Shown here: positions 24,715-33,774 of the stretch, piece by piece
How positions within the stretch are numbered: position 1 is the first letter of the stretch
Layout: each line of letters begins with the position of its first letter
Assembly (NCBI GenBank): GCA_903929315.1
Contig: CAIYUC010000221.1
Coordinates: 1 to 33,774, forward strand
Length of the DNA: 33,774 bases
From: an uncultured Bacteroidales bacterium
Lineage (GTDB): Bacteria; Bacteroidota; Bacteroidia; Bacteroidales; FEN-979
Direction of reading: 5' to 3'
Translations under genes and position numbers: made by a program
Notes under the pieces: generated by a model
Told to the model about the DNA's origin: nothing
Database searches by the model: none
Seen by the model: only the letters and a program-made list of their open reading frames with translations

Positions 24715-25230
24715 TCATTCATTGATTGTTTTTTTCCAAGAAATAAAAAAGTAAGCGCTGAAGAGGATCGTTGTAATTAATTGAACAAAAAGGAACAGTA
24801 CATCGGCTTCATTTCGAACAAATGCAATTGAAAAGAATATAAGATACATTGTATAACACATTACTTTGCTTGTGATAATAGCAGAGACCATAGCAAGAAA
24901 TACATTTTTCATTCTGGTGGACAGCCAATAAAAGAAGAATATATTAAGTCCCAGTTCGGCAGTGATTATCAGCATCTTGAAAAATTCCGGATGAGAGGTA
25001 GCGATATATGAAAAGAGAGGTAATGTGAAAGCAAGAAGATATGAATTCCTCCGCGAAGAATGAGCCATAGAGAGTATGACCATTAATCGCATAGGCTCGA
25101 TCATATAAACAGGAAAGGCTATTAAATGTGCAATTACCGGTGTGAAATAAATAAAAGCTAAGGCTATGGTGTCAATGCACACGCTTTTTAAGAGCTCTTT
25201 CGGATGAATTTCTATTACGTATGATTTCAT
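24715..25230 (-). CDS. Small multispan inner-membrane protein, possibly ECF S-component-like
   Basis: A 171-residue protein with five or six predicted membrane helices and a short charged N-terminus (residues 1-14). I cannot assign a family with confidence. The length, helix count and segments such as FFKMLIITAELGLNIFFFYWLS recall substrate-binding (S) components of ECF vitamin transporters, but the match is impressionistic. It starts 24 bp after the TonB-dependent receptor on the same strand, so it may take a nutrient delivered by that receptor across the inner membrane. No ECF ATPase or T component is in the window. Confidence 0.65.
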   Translation of the reverse strand: MKSYVIEIHPKELLKSVCIDTIALAFIYFTPVIAHLIAFPVYMIEPMRLMVILSMAHSSRRNSYLLAFTLPLFSYIATSHPEFFKMLIITAELGLNIFFFYWLSTRMKNVFLAMVSAIITSKVMCYTMYLIFFSIAFVRNEADVLFLFVQLITTILFSAYFFISWKKTINE

Positions 25231-25254
25231 GTATGTATAAATAGGTTGATAACA

Positions 25255-27570
25255 TTAGAAGCTGAAACTGATACCAAGGCTTGGCATTATTGGCATCTGG
25301 TCAATTCTTGTATAACTAACCCTGTCAAAATAAAAAATATTTTCCTGGTTCAGCATATTTGTAACACTCAGGCTCAAAGCCAGTTCGGTATATTTTCCCA
25401 GCTCAAATTTCTTTTTAATGTTAGCATCGAGTCTGCTATAATACGGCAGACGGCCATTATCGAAATCACCATAAACAATTCCAAGTGTCCCATTGCTCGA
25501 AATAAAATCAGAACCAATGTTGTTAAAATTGATCTTTTCATAGAATCCCTGGGTTTTTGTAAAAGGAAATCCTGATCCGAAATTATATCTGACATCCATT
25601 TCCCAACCCGAATGCTTTCCGAAAACATAGGTCGCTGTAAGATTGATGTTGTGCCTGCGATCGTAAGGAGGGACATACCATGTTATGCCGTCGAACCTGT
25701 GAATATAACCTAATGAATAGACAGCCCAGGCACTGAATTTGCCGGAGGAATATTTCAGGGAGAAATCCACTCCTTCCGCATCCCCTTTTTCAATAATAAA
25801 ATCTTTTTTCAGGTAATCTGGAATATTTGCATTTTCAGGCGTATCATCGTAAATTTTATTACGATTCAGGTTTGTAAGTTGAGGGTAGTATTTATAATAC
25901 CCTTCAACATTTAAATAGAGATTTTTTGTAAGATCCCATTCAAAACCCAAAACAAGCTGGTCGGATTTTTGAAGCTTGCTGGTAACTGCTTTATTCTGAA
26001 ATTCAGCCGGCAGGTTGTCGGGTCCTGATAAAAAGCCATAAAAAAGATTAACAACATCAAGATCATAAGTAGTGCTTATCAGGTTTTGAGAGTATAATCC
26101 AGCAGCTAATTTCAACCTGAATTTATCCGTTAAATTATATTTAGCTGAGAATCTTGGTTCAGGGGAAAATTCAGATAAGGATGCATAATACTGGAATCTC
26201 AGTCCGGGTTCAAAAATAAATTTTCCTACCAGCCATTTATATTTTGCAAAACCGGATAGTTCAGTTGTATTTTGAGTGTAATCAATCGGGATGTTCACTG
26301 AATTGAAAAAATCGAATGCCGTGCTGAATCCGGAAAGTTCTATCCCGTATTTTAGCGCGCTCTTGCCAAAGAAATAGGTGAAATTGAGACCTCCATCGAA
26401 TCCTCCGATAGAACTTGTACGTGATGAAAAATTTAATTCATTAAGTGTGACATTGTAGTTTGAATAATTGAAAAATCCTTCAAGCAATACAGGCGATTTC
26501 CCCGGAATGACAATAAAGTTTCCACCGCCGCCTAAAGCTTTCCAGTTATAATCCTGTAATATTTTATATTGTACCTTGTCAGTAAAATCAAATCCATAAA
26601 AATTCACCTTACTTCCATTAGCTCCATTAACGGAAATTTTACCATATATATCAAGGTAATTGTAGGGCAATCCGTTTTTATCAATATAAGTATAAAAGGT
26701 TTTGGAACTTTCCTTCAGGTAAGAGTTTTTTACAGAAAGAATGAAGGAAGTACTTGTTCCATCTTCATTCTTTGCTTTCGCGATAGGCCCCTCAAGCAAT
26801 ATTTTGGCTCCGAAGGTGCTGGCATCGATTTTCCCGGCAATCCGGTTTTTGTTCCCGTCACGGGTTGTTATGTCCATAATGGAAGAAATTCTGCCGCCGT
26901 ACTCAGCCCCAAATCCCCCCGTATAAACATCAACATTTTTAATGATATCTACATCGAAAACTGAAAACAGCCCAATGGAATGAAAAGGATTATAAACCGT
27001 CATACCATCCAATAGCACTTTATTCTGTATAGGGGGACCACCCCGGATATAAAGTTGACCTCCCTGATCTCCCGTGAAAATAACACCCGGGAGTACCTGA
27101 AGATACTGCGCGAGATCCGGTTGCCCTCCAATGGTTGGAATTTGCTGGATTTCCTTAGGTGTGATTTTAATGATGGAGGTCTGGGTTTCAACTTTTTTAT
27201 TTTCCCGTGCAGCAGAGACATCAACTTCATTGAGAGTAAATGAACCTTTTTTAAGATACAATTTTTTAGAAATCAGATCATTGGCTTTTAAAGACACAGA
27301 AAATTTTAATGTGTCAAACCCAAGATAAGTAACCATCAGGGTATAATTACCCGGAGGAATCCTTGTAATAGCAAAAAATCCGTTGATATCGGTTGCAGCC
27401 CCAAAAGATGTCTTATAAAGATAAACATTTGTGAATATTACAGGTTCTCCTGTTTCGGTTTCATAAACAAACCCGCGGATCGTTGCTGTCTGCCCAAGGA
27501 CCCGGGACTGAAAAAAGAGGAAAAGGAAAACAAATATCAGGGGTAGAAAAATAAGCCGCTTTAATGTCAT
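25255..27570 (-). CDS. TonB-dependent receptor with carboxypeptidase-regulatory-like domain
   Basis: A 771-residue outer-membrane receptor for TonB-energised uptake. Residues 1-26 are the signal peptide (ending SRVLGQ). About 27-113 is a carboxypeptidase-regulatory-like domain (RGFVYETETGEPVIFTNVYLY, TDINGFFAI). The plug follows (IPTIGGQPDLAQYLQVLPGV, QLYIRGGPPIQNKVLLDGMTVYNPFH, VDVYTGGFGAEYGGRISSIMDITTRDG). The rest is a 22-strand-type barrel ending in an aromatic residue (GISFSF). It is shorter than SusC-type receptors (about 1000) and has no SusD partner, which favours a metal chelate or vitamin over a glycan, by inference. The small membrane protein downstream is probably cotranscribed. 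Confidence 0.92.
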   Translation of the reverse strand: MTLKRLIFLPLIFVFLFLFFQSRVLGQTATIRGFVYETETGEPVIFTNVYLYKTSFGAATDINGFFAITRIPPGNYTLMVTYLGFDTLKFSVSLKANDLISKKLYLKKGSFTLNEVDVSAARENKKVETQTSIIKITPKEIQQIPTIGGQPDLAQYLQVLPGVIFTGDQGGQLYIRGGPPIQNKVLLDGMTVYNPFHSIGLFSVFDVDIIKNVDVYTGGFGAEYGGRISSIMDITTRDGNKNRIAGKIDASTFGAKILLEGPIAKAKNEDGTSTSFILSVKNSYLKESSKTFYTYIDKNGLPYNYLDIYGKISVNGANGSKVNFYGFDFTDKVQYKILQDYNWKALGGGGNFIVIPGKSPVLLEGFFNYSNYNVTLNELNFSSRTSSIGGFDGGLNFTYFFGKSALKYGIELSGFSTAFDFFNSVNIPIDYTQNTTELSGFAKYKWLVGKFIFEPGLRFQYYASLSEFSPEPRFSAKYNLTDKFRLKLAAGLYSQNLISTTYDLDVVNLFYGFLSGPDNLPAEFQNKAVTSKLQKSDQLVLGFEWDLTKNLYLNVEGYYKYYPQLTNLNRNKIYDDTPENANIPDYLKKDFIIEKGDAEGVDFSLKYSSGKFSAWAVYSLGYIHRFDGITWYVPPYDRRHNINLTATYVFGKHSGWEMDVRYNFGSGFPFTKTQGFYEKINFNNIGSDFISSNGTLGIVYGDFDNGRLPYYSRLDANIKKKFELGKYTELALSLSVTNMLNQENIFYFDRVSYTRIDQMPIMPSLGISFSF

Positions 27571-27609
27571 AGATGAATTTTATCAGAATAGACAATGAAT
27601 TTCATCCTG

Positions 27610-27617
27610 CAAAAATA
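27610..27617 (-). promoter_or_regulatory. Possible -7 box for the TonB-dependent receptor
   Basis: Minus-strand TATTTTTG, 40 bp before the ATG at 27570, matching TAnnTTTG. No TTG is seen at the expected spacing upstream. I found no obvious riboswitch or metal-regulator box in the 97-bp gap. Confidence 0.35.
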
Positions 27618-27667
27618 CAGATTCTGCCGTATTAAAAAAGAAAAACGATGTAAGAAAAGTGCTAATT

Positions 27668-28609
27668 TCAGGAGGAGGACCTTATAGCTGCGAGTTTCCT
27701 GAATAATTCACGTTCCTCTTCTGTTAAATGCTGAGGTATTTCAATTATAATTTTAAGATACAGGTCACCATATTTAGTTTTTTGTCCGTAAACCGGCATT
27801 CCAAGTCCTTTCATACGAAGAACCTTGCCATTCTGGGTTTCCCTGGGGATATTAATTGCGTAATTCCCTTTCAGGGAGTCAATTTCCATTTGACCTCCAA
27901 GCATCACCGTATAGAGCGGCACCTTAATTTCAGTGTAAAGATCATTCTCTTTTCTTTCGTATCGCGGATCTTTTGCAACAGTGACATACAAAAATAAATT
28001 ACCGCTTTCAGCGCCCTTTGTTCCTTTTCCTCCTTTTCCTTTGACCCTTAAAACCTGACCATCCGTGACTCCTGCCGGGATGTTAATTTTTATCTTTTCA
28101 TCATCAAGAGTAATTATAGTCTCACTGCCAAGATAGGCATCTTTTAGTGAGATCGTTAATTTTCCTTCATAATCCCGGCCTTTCCGTGAAGCACGGGGAA
28201 ATTCATCCGGACTACGGCCTCTGAAACCGCCACCAAATATTTGTTCAAAGAAATCGGAAAAACCACTGGTTTCGAAATCTTCTTCTGTTGAATAATAACC
28301 ACTGCCGGATCGACTTCCTCCACCTCTCTGTTGAGCCCATTGAGAAAAATCGAATCCACCATGGTTTGCTCCTTGTGCCTCATATTGCTTCCAATCCGAA
28401 CCCAAGGTATCGTATTTTTTTCTCTTTTCAGGGTCACTTAAGACCTCATTTGCTTCAGATAGCTCTTTAAATTTTTCTTCCGCCTGCTTATTACCAGGGT
28501 TTTTATCAGGATGATATTTGAGAGCCAGTTTCCGGTAACTTTTTTTAATTTCCTGGGCAGAAGCCTTTTTTGACACCCCTAATATTTTATAATAATCTTT
28601 ATATTCCAT
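27668..28609 (-). CDS. cbpA: CbpA/DnaJ-type J-domain co-chaperone
   Basis: A 313-residue class B J protein that stimulates DnaK ATPase. The J domain occupies about 4-70 with HPD at 33-35 ([10 protein letters not shown]). A G/F-rich linker (about 85-150, including [11 protein letters not shown] and FGGGFRGR) is followed by the two C-terminal beta domains ([47 protein letters not shown]). The DnaJ zinc finger is absent, which marks the CbpA type. A TTG at 28642 would extend the protein, but homology starts at the ATG at 28609 ([17 protein letters not shown]). It diverges from iorA, with -7 boxes on both strands between them. Confidence 0.92.
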   Translation of the reverse strand: MEYKDYYKILGVSKKASAQEIKKSYRKLALKYHPDKNPGNKQAEEKFKELSEANEVLSDPEKRKKYDTLGSDWKQYEAQGANHGGFDFSQWAQQRGGGSRSGSGYYSTEEDFETSGFSDFFEQIFGGGFRGRSPDEFPRASRKGRDYEGKLTISLKDAYLGSETIITLDDEKIKINIPAGVTDGQVLRVKGKGGKGTKGAESGNLFLYVTVAKDPRYERKENDLYTEIKVPLYTVMLGGQMEIDSLKGNYAINIPRETQNGKVLRMKGLGMPVYGQKTKYGDLYLKIIIEIPQHLTEEERELFRKLAAIRSSS

Positions 28610-28639
28610 ACAGTAATAATTAGGTTTAGCAAGAACAAA

Positions 28640-28675
28640 CAAAGTTAGTAATTCTTGAAAATATTCTTACTTTTG
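28640..28675. promoter_or_regulatory. Divergent -7 boxes for cbpA and iorA
   Basis: Minus-strand TAACTTTG (28647-28640) lies 31 bp before the cbpA ATG; plus-strand TACTTTTG (28668-28675) lies 27 bp before the iorA ATG. Both match TAnnTTTG, with predicted leaders of roughly 20-25 bases. Neither has a TTG at the ideal distance. Confidence 0.4.
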
Positions 28676-28701
28676 CATCTATTAAATATTCTCATTTTCA
28701 T

Positions 28702-30315
28702 ATGCAGAAACTCTTATTACTAGGTGATGAAGCAATTGCCCAGGGAGCTTTGGATGCAGGATTGTCCGGAATTTATGCTTACCCAGGCACACCTTCCACT
28801 GAAATTACCGAATTTGTTCAGAATTCCAGGCAGGCATTTGAAAATAAAGTAAGGTGCTCCTGGTCTGCAAATGAAAAGACAGCCATGGAAGCAGCTTTGG
28901 GTATGTCCTATGCAGGAAAACGGGTAATGGTTTGTATGAAGCATGTGGGTCTTAATGTAGCGGCAGATCCTTTTATGAATTCTGCCATAACCGGGGCGAA
29001 TGGAGGTATGATAGTGGTTGCTGCCGACGATCCTTCCATGCATTCATCACAGAATGAGCAGGATTCAAGGTTCTTTGGTAAGTTCGCAATGATTCCGATT
29101 CTCGAGCCTGCCAACCAGCAGGAGGCTTATGATATGGTGCATTATGGTTTTGATTTCTCTGAAAAATATAAAATTCCGGTCCTTATGCGTATTCCTACAA
29201 GACTGGCACATTCCAGGTCAGGTGTGGAGAGGAATACAGCAAGGAAACAAAACGACATTGCGCTTCCGGACAATCTCAGGCAATATGTATTGTTACCGGC
29301 TTATGCCAGGAAAAGGTACTCTCACTTACTAAAAGAACAAGTAAAATACGAAGAGGAATCTGAAAACTCGCAATTTAACCGGTACATAGATGGTGATGAT
29401 AAATCGAGGGGCATCATTGTGTGTGGTATTGCCTACAATTATCTTCTTGAGAATTATCCTGAAAGGAAAGTTCCTTTTCCGGTGTTAAAGATCGGTCAAT
29501 ATCCTCTTCCAAAGAAGATGATTGAAAGGATGCTGTCAGAATGCACTGAATTACTGATTCTGGAGGACGGGTATCCGTTTGTGGAGGAAATGATAAAAGG
29601 CTTTTTGTCTGACGCAGGGAAGGTAAAAGGCCGTCTTGACGGAACCATTCCACGGGATGGGGAGCTGAATCCTAATATTGTTGCCTTTGCTCTTGGGATA
29701 GAAGAAACGAAGGGCTTGGATATACCGGCATTGATGGTCAACCGGCCACCATCGTTATGTAGCTGTTGTCCTCACATTGATTCTTTCAATGCGATAAATG
29801 AAGTAATGGCCCCTTTTACAAAAGGACGGGTTTTTTCCGATATCGGTTGTTATACACTCGGTGCATTACATCCTTTTGAAACAATAAATTCCTGTGTTGA
29901 TATGGGAGCTTCTATCACCATGGCAAAAGGCGCGACTGACGCAGGCCTGGTGCCTTCGATTGCTGTTATAGGCGATTCCACTTTTTCGCATTCGGGGATG
30001 ACAGGATTACTGGATGCCGTAAATGATAAATCCCCGGTGACAGTGTTCATCCTGGATAATAAAACCACTGCCATGACCGGAGGTCAGGATTCCCCGTGCA
30101 ATGGAAAAATTGAAGATATTTGTAAGGGAGTAGGTGTTGAAGAAGCACATATCCATGTGATCCGACCCTTAAAAAAATATCATAAGGAAAATGTGAAGAT
30201 CATAAATGAAGAACTGGCTTATAAAGGTGTTTCTGTAATTATTCCGCGCCGGGAATGCGTTGTGAATATTAACAAAAGAACACGGGAAAAAATCAAGAAG
30301 GCGAATAATATCTGA
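28702..30315 (+). CDS. iorA: Indolepyruvate:ferredoxin oxidoreductase, alpha subunit (without ferredoxin domain)
   Basis: IorA with IorB oxidatively decarboxylates aryl-2-oxo acids from aromatic amino acids to acyl-CoA, using TPP and ferredoxin. The 537-residue protein starts with the pyrimidine-binding/transketolase part (LLLGDEAIAQGALDAG, IYAYPGTPSTEITE), continues with the family motif around SLC353-S-C355-C356-PH, and has the TPP-binding stretch from G424-D425 (GDSTFSHSGMTGLL) to N453 (NKTTAMTGGQDSP). Archaeal IorA carries two [4Fe-4S] clusters in a C-terminal ferredoxin domain; here the protein ends without the CxxCxxCxxxCP repeats and iorB starts 3 bp later, so the domain is truly missing. 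Electrons must leave by a separate carrier or another route. Confidence 0.9.
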   Translation: MQKLLLLGDEAIAQGALDAGLSGIYAYPGTPSTEITEFVQNSRQAFENKVRCSWSANEKTAMEAALGMSYAGKRVMVCMKHVGLNVAADPFMNSAITGANGGMIVVAADDPSMHSSQNEQDSRFFGKFAMIPILEPANQQEAYDMVHYGFDFSEKYKIPVLMRIPTRLAHSRSGVERNTARKQNDIALPDNLRQYVLLPAYARKRYSHLLKEQVKYEEESENSQFNRYIDGDDKSRGIIVCGIAYNYLLENYPERKVPFPVLKIGQYPLPKKMIERMLSECTELLILEDGYPFVEEMIKGFLSDAGKVKGRLDGTIPRDGELNPNIVAFALGIEETKGLDIPALMVNRPPSLCSCCPHIDSFNAINEVMAPFTKGRVFSDIGCYTLGALHPFETINSCVDMGASITMAKGATDAGLVPSIAVIGDSTFSHSGMTGLLDAVNDKSPVTVFILDNKTTAMTGGQDSPCNGKIEDICKGVGVEEAHIHVIRPLKKYHKENVKIINEELAYKGVSVIIPRRECVVNINKRTREKIKKANNI

Positions 30316-30318
30316 TTC

Positions 30319-30906
30319 ATGAAAAGAGATATCATTCTAGCAGGTGTTGGCGGGCAGGGAATCATTTCAATTGCCTCCATTATCGGCTTTACTGCCCTCC
30401 AACTAGGACTTTATATGAAGCAATCGGAAGTTCACGGGATGAGCCAAAGAGGTGGAAATGTTCAGTCGAATTTACGAATTTCAGATAAAGAAATTGCGTC
30501 CGACCTGATACCCCTGGGTAAGGCCGACCTTATTATTTCTGTTGAACCATTGGAGTCGCTCCGTTACCTTCCTGGCCTGTGTAAGGATGGTTGGGTAATA
30601 ACCAGCACAAAACCTTATGTGAATATTACCAATTATCCACCCATTGATGATATCCTGAAAGAAATTAAATCCTTACCACACCATATAGCATTGGAGGCTG
30701 AGACCATTGCAAAAGCTGCTGGATCTGTTAAAGCAGCAAACATAGTGATCTTAGGTGCAGCATCCCCGTTTTTGGACATGGCTTTTGAAAAACTTGAAAA
30801 TGCTATCCGGTTTATTTTCAGAAAAAAAGGGGAAGAAATAACAGCAATTAATTTAAAAGCATTACATGCCGGAAGAAATTTTACAGACCAAAATATGGCA
30901 AACTGA
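30319..30906 (+). CDS. iorB: Indolepyruvate:ferredoxin oxidoreductase, beta subunit
   Basis: The 195-residue gamma-type subunit of the 2-oxoacid oxidoreductase. GVGGQGIISIASIIGFTALQ is the conserved nucleotide/CoA-region start, followed by SEVHGMSQRGGNVQSNLRIS, a signature of IorB and related KGOR/POR gamma subunits. Length matches the family (about 190-200). It starts 3 bp after iorA and certainly forms a unit with it. A 68-bp gap separates it from the serine palmitoyltransferase gene; no clear terminator is present, so readthrough is possible. Confidence 0.92.
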   Translation: MKRDIILAGVGGQGIISIASIIGFTALQLGLYMKQSEVHGMSQRGGNVQSNLRISDKEIASDLIPLGKADLIISVEPLESLRYLPGLCKDGWVITSTKPYVNITNYPPIDDILKEIKSLPHHIALEAETIAKAAGSVKAANIVILGAASPFLDMAFEKLENAIRFIFRKKGEEITAINLKALHAGRNFTDQNMAN

Positions 30907-30914
30907 TTTCGTAA

Positions 30915-32162
<1,248 letters not shown>

Positions 32163-32184
32163 TAAAATTTTAAAACAAGTACTT

Positions 32185-33312
32185 ATGAAAATTGAAGTCA
32201 AAAAGGTCACCACCAGGAGCGACCTTGGAAAATTTATTGGCTTCCCGTATAAATTGTTTAAAGGAAACAAATACTGGTGCCCGCAGATGCGTATGGATGA
32301 ATGGAAAACCCTCAGCAGTAAAAAAAATCCAGCATTTGAATTTTGTGAGGCTCAATACTGGCTTGCTTATAAGGACAACATCCTCGCCGGTCGTATTGCC
32401 GGCATCATTAACCGTAAAGCAAATGAACGCTGGAATGAAAAATTGGTCCGGTTTGGATGGATCGACTTTATTGATGACCCTGATGTCTCTTGCGCTTTGC
32501 TTAAAACAGTTGAAGAATGGGGAAAAGAAAAAGGCATGACAGGGATTCACGGCCCCCTCGGCTTTTCCGATATGGATAATGAAGGTATGCTTATCAAAGG
32601 GTTTGATGAGGTTGCTACGCTTGCATCTATATATAATTATCCTTATTACCCTGAGCATATGATGAAGCTGAATTTTCAGAAAGCTGCAGATTGGGTTCAA
32701 TATATATTCGATGTTCCTCAATCTATACCCGAAAAAGTAGAAAGATTATCGAAACTCATTGCCGAGAAATATGGATTGCGGATATTGAAAGCTAAAAAAG
32801 CAAAAGAATTACTTCCCTATGCACCGAAAATGTTCAAATTATTGAATGAATCATTTGATGAATTATATGGATTTACATCTTTGTCGGAAAAACAAATTCA
32901 GAATTATATCAAGCAATATTTTGGGTTTATCCGTCCCGAATTTGTATCATTGGTAATTGATAAAAATGATGATGTCGTGGGTTTCGGGGTATCCTTGCCT
33001 TCCCTTACCCATGCGATGCAGAAATGCAATGGAAGATTATTCCCTGTTGGTTTTCTTTATATTCTTCGTGCAATTAAAAAAAACGACACAATTGACATGT
33101 ACCTGAATGGGGTACGACCCGATTACCATGGGAAAGGCGTAGCAGCATTATATTATAACGAACTACATAAAGCTTATATAAGGAATAAAATTACCTGGGC
33201 TGTTACAAACCCGCAACTTGAAGATAATGCAAAAGCGTTGACAATGTGGAAAAGCTTTAACGGCAGGCAACACATAACCAGAAGGTGCTGGGTCAAGCAT
33301 TTTTCCGCATAG
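32185..33312 (+). CDS. GNAT-like N-acyltransferase, candidate bacterial ceramide synthase (copy 1)
   Basis: A 375-residue protein of the acyl-CoA N-acyltransferase superfamily. The C-terminal half (about 235-375) has a GNAT core with VVGFGVSLPS, the CoA loop Y314-H-G-K-G318 within VRPDYHGKGVAALYY, and the closing NPQLEDNAKALTMWKSF. The N-terminal half holds strongly conserved blocks NKYWCP, NPAFEFCEAQYWLAY, GRIAGIINRKANERWNE, RFGWIDFIDD and GIHGPLGFSDMDNEG. Bacterial ceramide synthases described in Caulobacter belong to this superfamily, and the gene follows spt by 22 bp, so N-acylation of a sphingoid base is the likely role, by inference. Homologues of this protein may carry unrelated names in databases. 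A second copy follows 92 bp downstream. Confidence 0.78.
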   Translation: MKIEVKKVTTRSDLGKFIGFPYKLFKGNKYWCPQMRMDEWKTLSSKKNPAFEFCEAQYWLAYKDNILAGRIAGIINRKANERWNEKLVRFGWIDFIDDPDVSCALLKTVEEWGKEKGMTGIHGPLGFSDMDNEGMLIKGFDEVATLASIYNYPYYPEHMMKLNFQKAADWVQYIFDVPQSIPEKVERLSKLIAEKYGLRILKAKKAKELLPYAPKMFKLLNESFDELYGFTSLSEKQIQNYIKQYFGFIRPEFVSLVIDKNDDVVGFGVSLPSLTHAMQKCNGRLFPVGFLYILRAIKKNDTIDMYLNGVRPDYHGKGVAALYYNELHKAYIRNKITWAVTNPQLEDNAKALTMWKSFNGRQHITRRCWVKHFSA

Positions 33313-33404
33313 CTTCCTGTAATAAGAATCAATAACATAATCCGTAATGATAGTTTATGTCTTACTACGGATTGCAGGTCCTTATCATTGAATATTCCCG
33401 TAAA

Positions 33405-33774
33405 ATGGAAATCAGGATAAAAAAAATATCAACGAATGCAGATTTAACAGAGTTTATCAAATTCCCCTTTAAAATCTATTCCGATAATAAATACTGGTGC
33501 CCTCCTTTGCGATCTGATGAAAAACAGACTCTCCGGAAAGATAAAAATCCTGCATTTGAGTTTTGCGAAGCAGAATATTGGCTCGCTTATAAAGGGAACG
33601 AAACGGTTGGCAGAATTGCCGGGATCATAAACCATAAAGCTAACAAACGCTGGAATGAACAATTGGTAAGGTTCGGATGGATTGACTTTATTGACGATCC
33701 GGAAGTTTCAGGAAAACTTATTAAAACCGTTGAAAATTGGGGTAAGGAAAAAGGGATGAAAGGGATTCACGGAC
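33405..33774 (+). CDS. GNAT-like N-acyltransferase, tandem paralogue (copy 2, cut by window end)
   Basis: The first 123 codons of a second copy of the preceding gene, open to the window edge. The start ATG at 33405 gives MEIRIKKISTNADLTEF, colinear with the copy-1 N-terminus. By eye about 70% of the 123 residues are identical without gaps, with full conservation of NKYWCP, KNPAFEFCEA, YWLAYK, GRIAGIIN, LVRFGWIDFIDDP and GKEKGM-x-GIHG. The missing part should hold the GNAT core. The divergence shows an established duplication rather than a very recent one, so different acyl or base specificity is plausible. Confidence 0.85.
   Translation, partial: MEIRIKKISTNADLTEFIKFPFKIYSDNKYWCPPLRSDEKQTLRKDKNPAFEFCEAEYWLAYKGNETVGRIAGIINHKANKRWNEQLVRFGWIDFIDDPEVSGKLIKTVENWGKEKGMKGIHG

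Noticed and set aside
28610-28642. TTG-initiated extension of cbpA
   Set aside because: The J domain begins at the ATG at 28609, and the extension overlaps the likely promoter.
30300-30320. Frameshifted ferredoxin domain after iorA
   Set aside because: Only 3 bp separate iorA from iorB, and no cysteine-rich segment exists in any frame there.
33444-33662. Minus-strand open frame near the window end
   Set aside because: It lies antisense to the second acyltransferase copy, whose plus-strand translation is highly similar to copy 1.

Overview
The window is an ordinary chromosomal stretch of a Bacteroidota genome, most likely an anaerobic member of Bacteroidales or a relative. The evidence is a type IX secretion C-terminal sorting domain (9205-10986), a TonB-dependent receptor with an N-terminal carboxypeptidase-regulatory-like domain, DUF5686 and DUF4296 proteins, Bacteroidota-style promoter boxes (TAnnTTTG, some with TTG about 20 bp upstream), weak Shine-Dalgarno sites, serine palmitoyltransferase for sphingolipids, and an indolepyruvate oxidoreductase pair. 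Coding density is high: no gap without a gene exceeds about 240 bases. I see no tRNA, rRNA, CRISPR array, transposase or prophage gene.

Layout. 1-1832 (+): a short tandem repeat, pdxJ (vitamin B6) and an adenosine-deaminase-family hydrolase. 1854-5631 (-): a tight four-gene operon of a KamA-type radical SAM aminomutase, two different D-Ala-D-Ala-ligase-like ATP-grasp enzymes and a small GNAT acetyltransferase. This is the best candidate for an undescribed pathway. 5867-8967: an alpha/beta hydrolase, then tatC, a PspC-domain protein and a LiaF-like protein on the minus strand (membrane and envelope functions). 9205-14966: a large T9SS-exported Omp28-type protein, a SAM methyltransferase, tatA, queA, a 168-bp imperfect palindrome, and an alginate-export-family outer-membrane barrel. 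15101-16354 (+): pssA and a secreted heavy-metal-binding protein. 16375-20708 (-): lptB, a DUF5686 outer-membrane protein and kdsD, an LPS-linked group. 20831-24120 (+): recQ, a membrane-anchored OmpH/Skp-like protein and a DUF4296 lipoprotein. 24147-28609 (-): a small lipoprotein, a hairpin-rich intergenic patch, a small multi-span membrane protein coupled to a TonB-dependent receptor, and a CbpA-type J protein. 28702-33774 (+): iorA and iorB, serine palmitoyltransferase, and two tandem GNAT-like N-acyltransferases (the second cut by the window end) that are plausible ceramide synthases.

Much of the window serves the envelope: phospholipid (pssA), sphingolipid (spt plus acyltransferases), LPS (kdsD, lptB), Tat export (tatC, tatA) and outer-membrane proteins. 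The two most interesting units are the aminomutase/ATP-grasp/GNAT operon, which looks able to make and join a beta-amino acid, and the sphingolipid locus with duplicated acyltransferases. All functional calls rest on motifs read by eye; no database search was possible.
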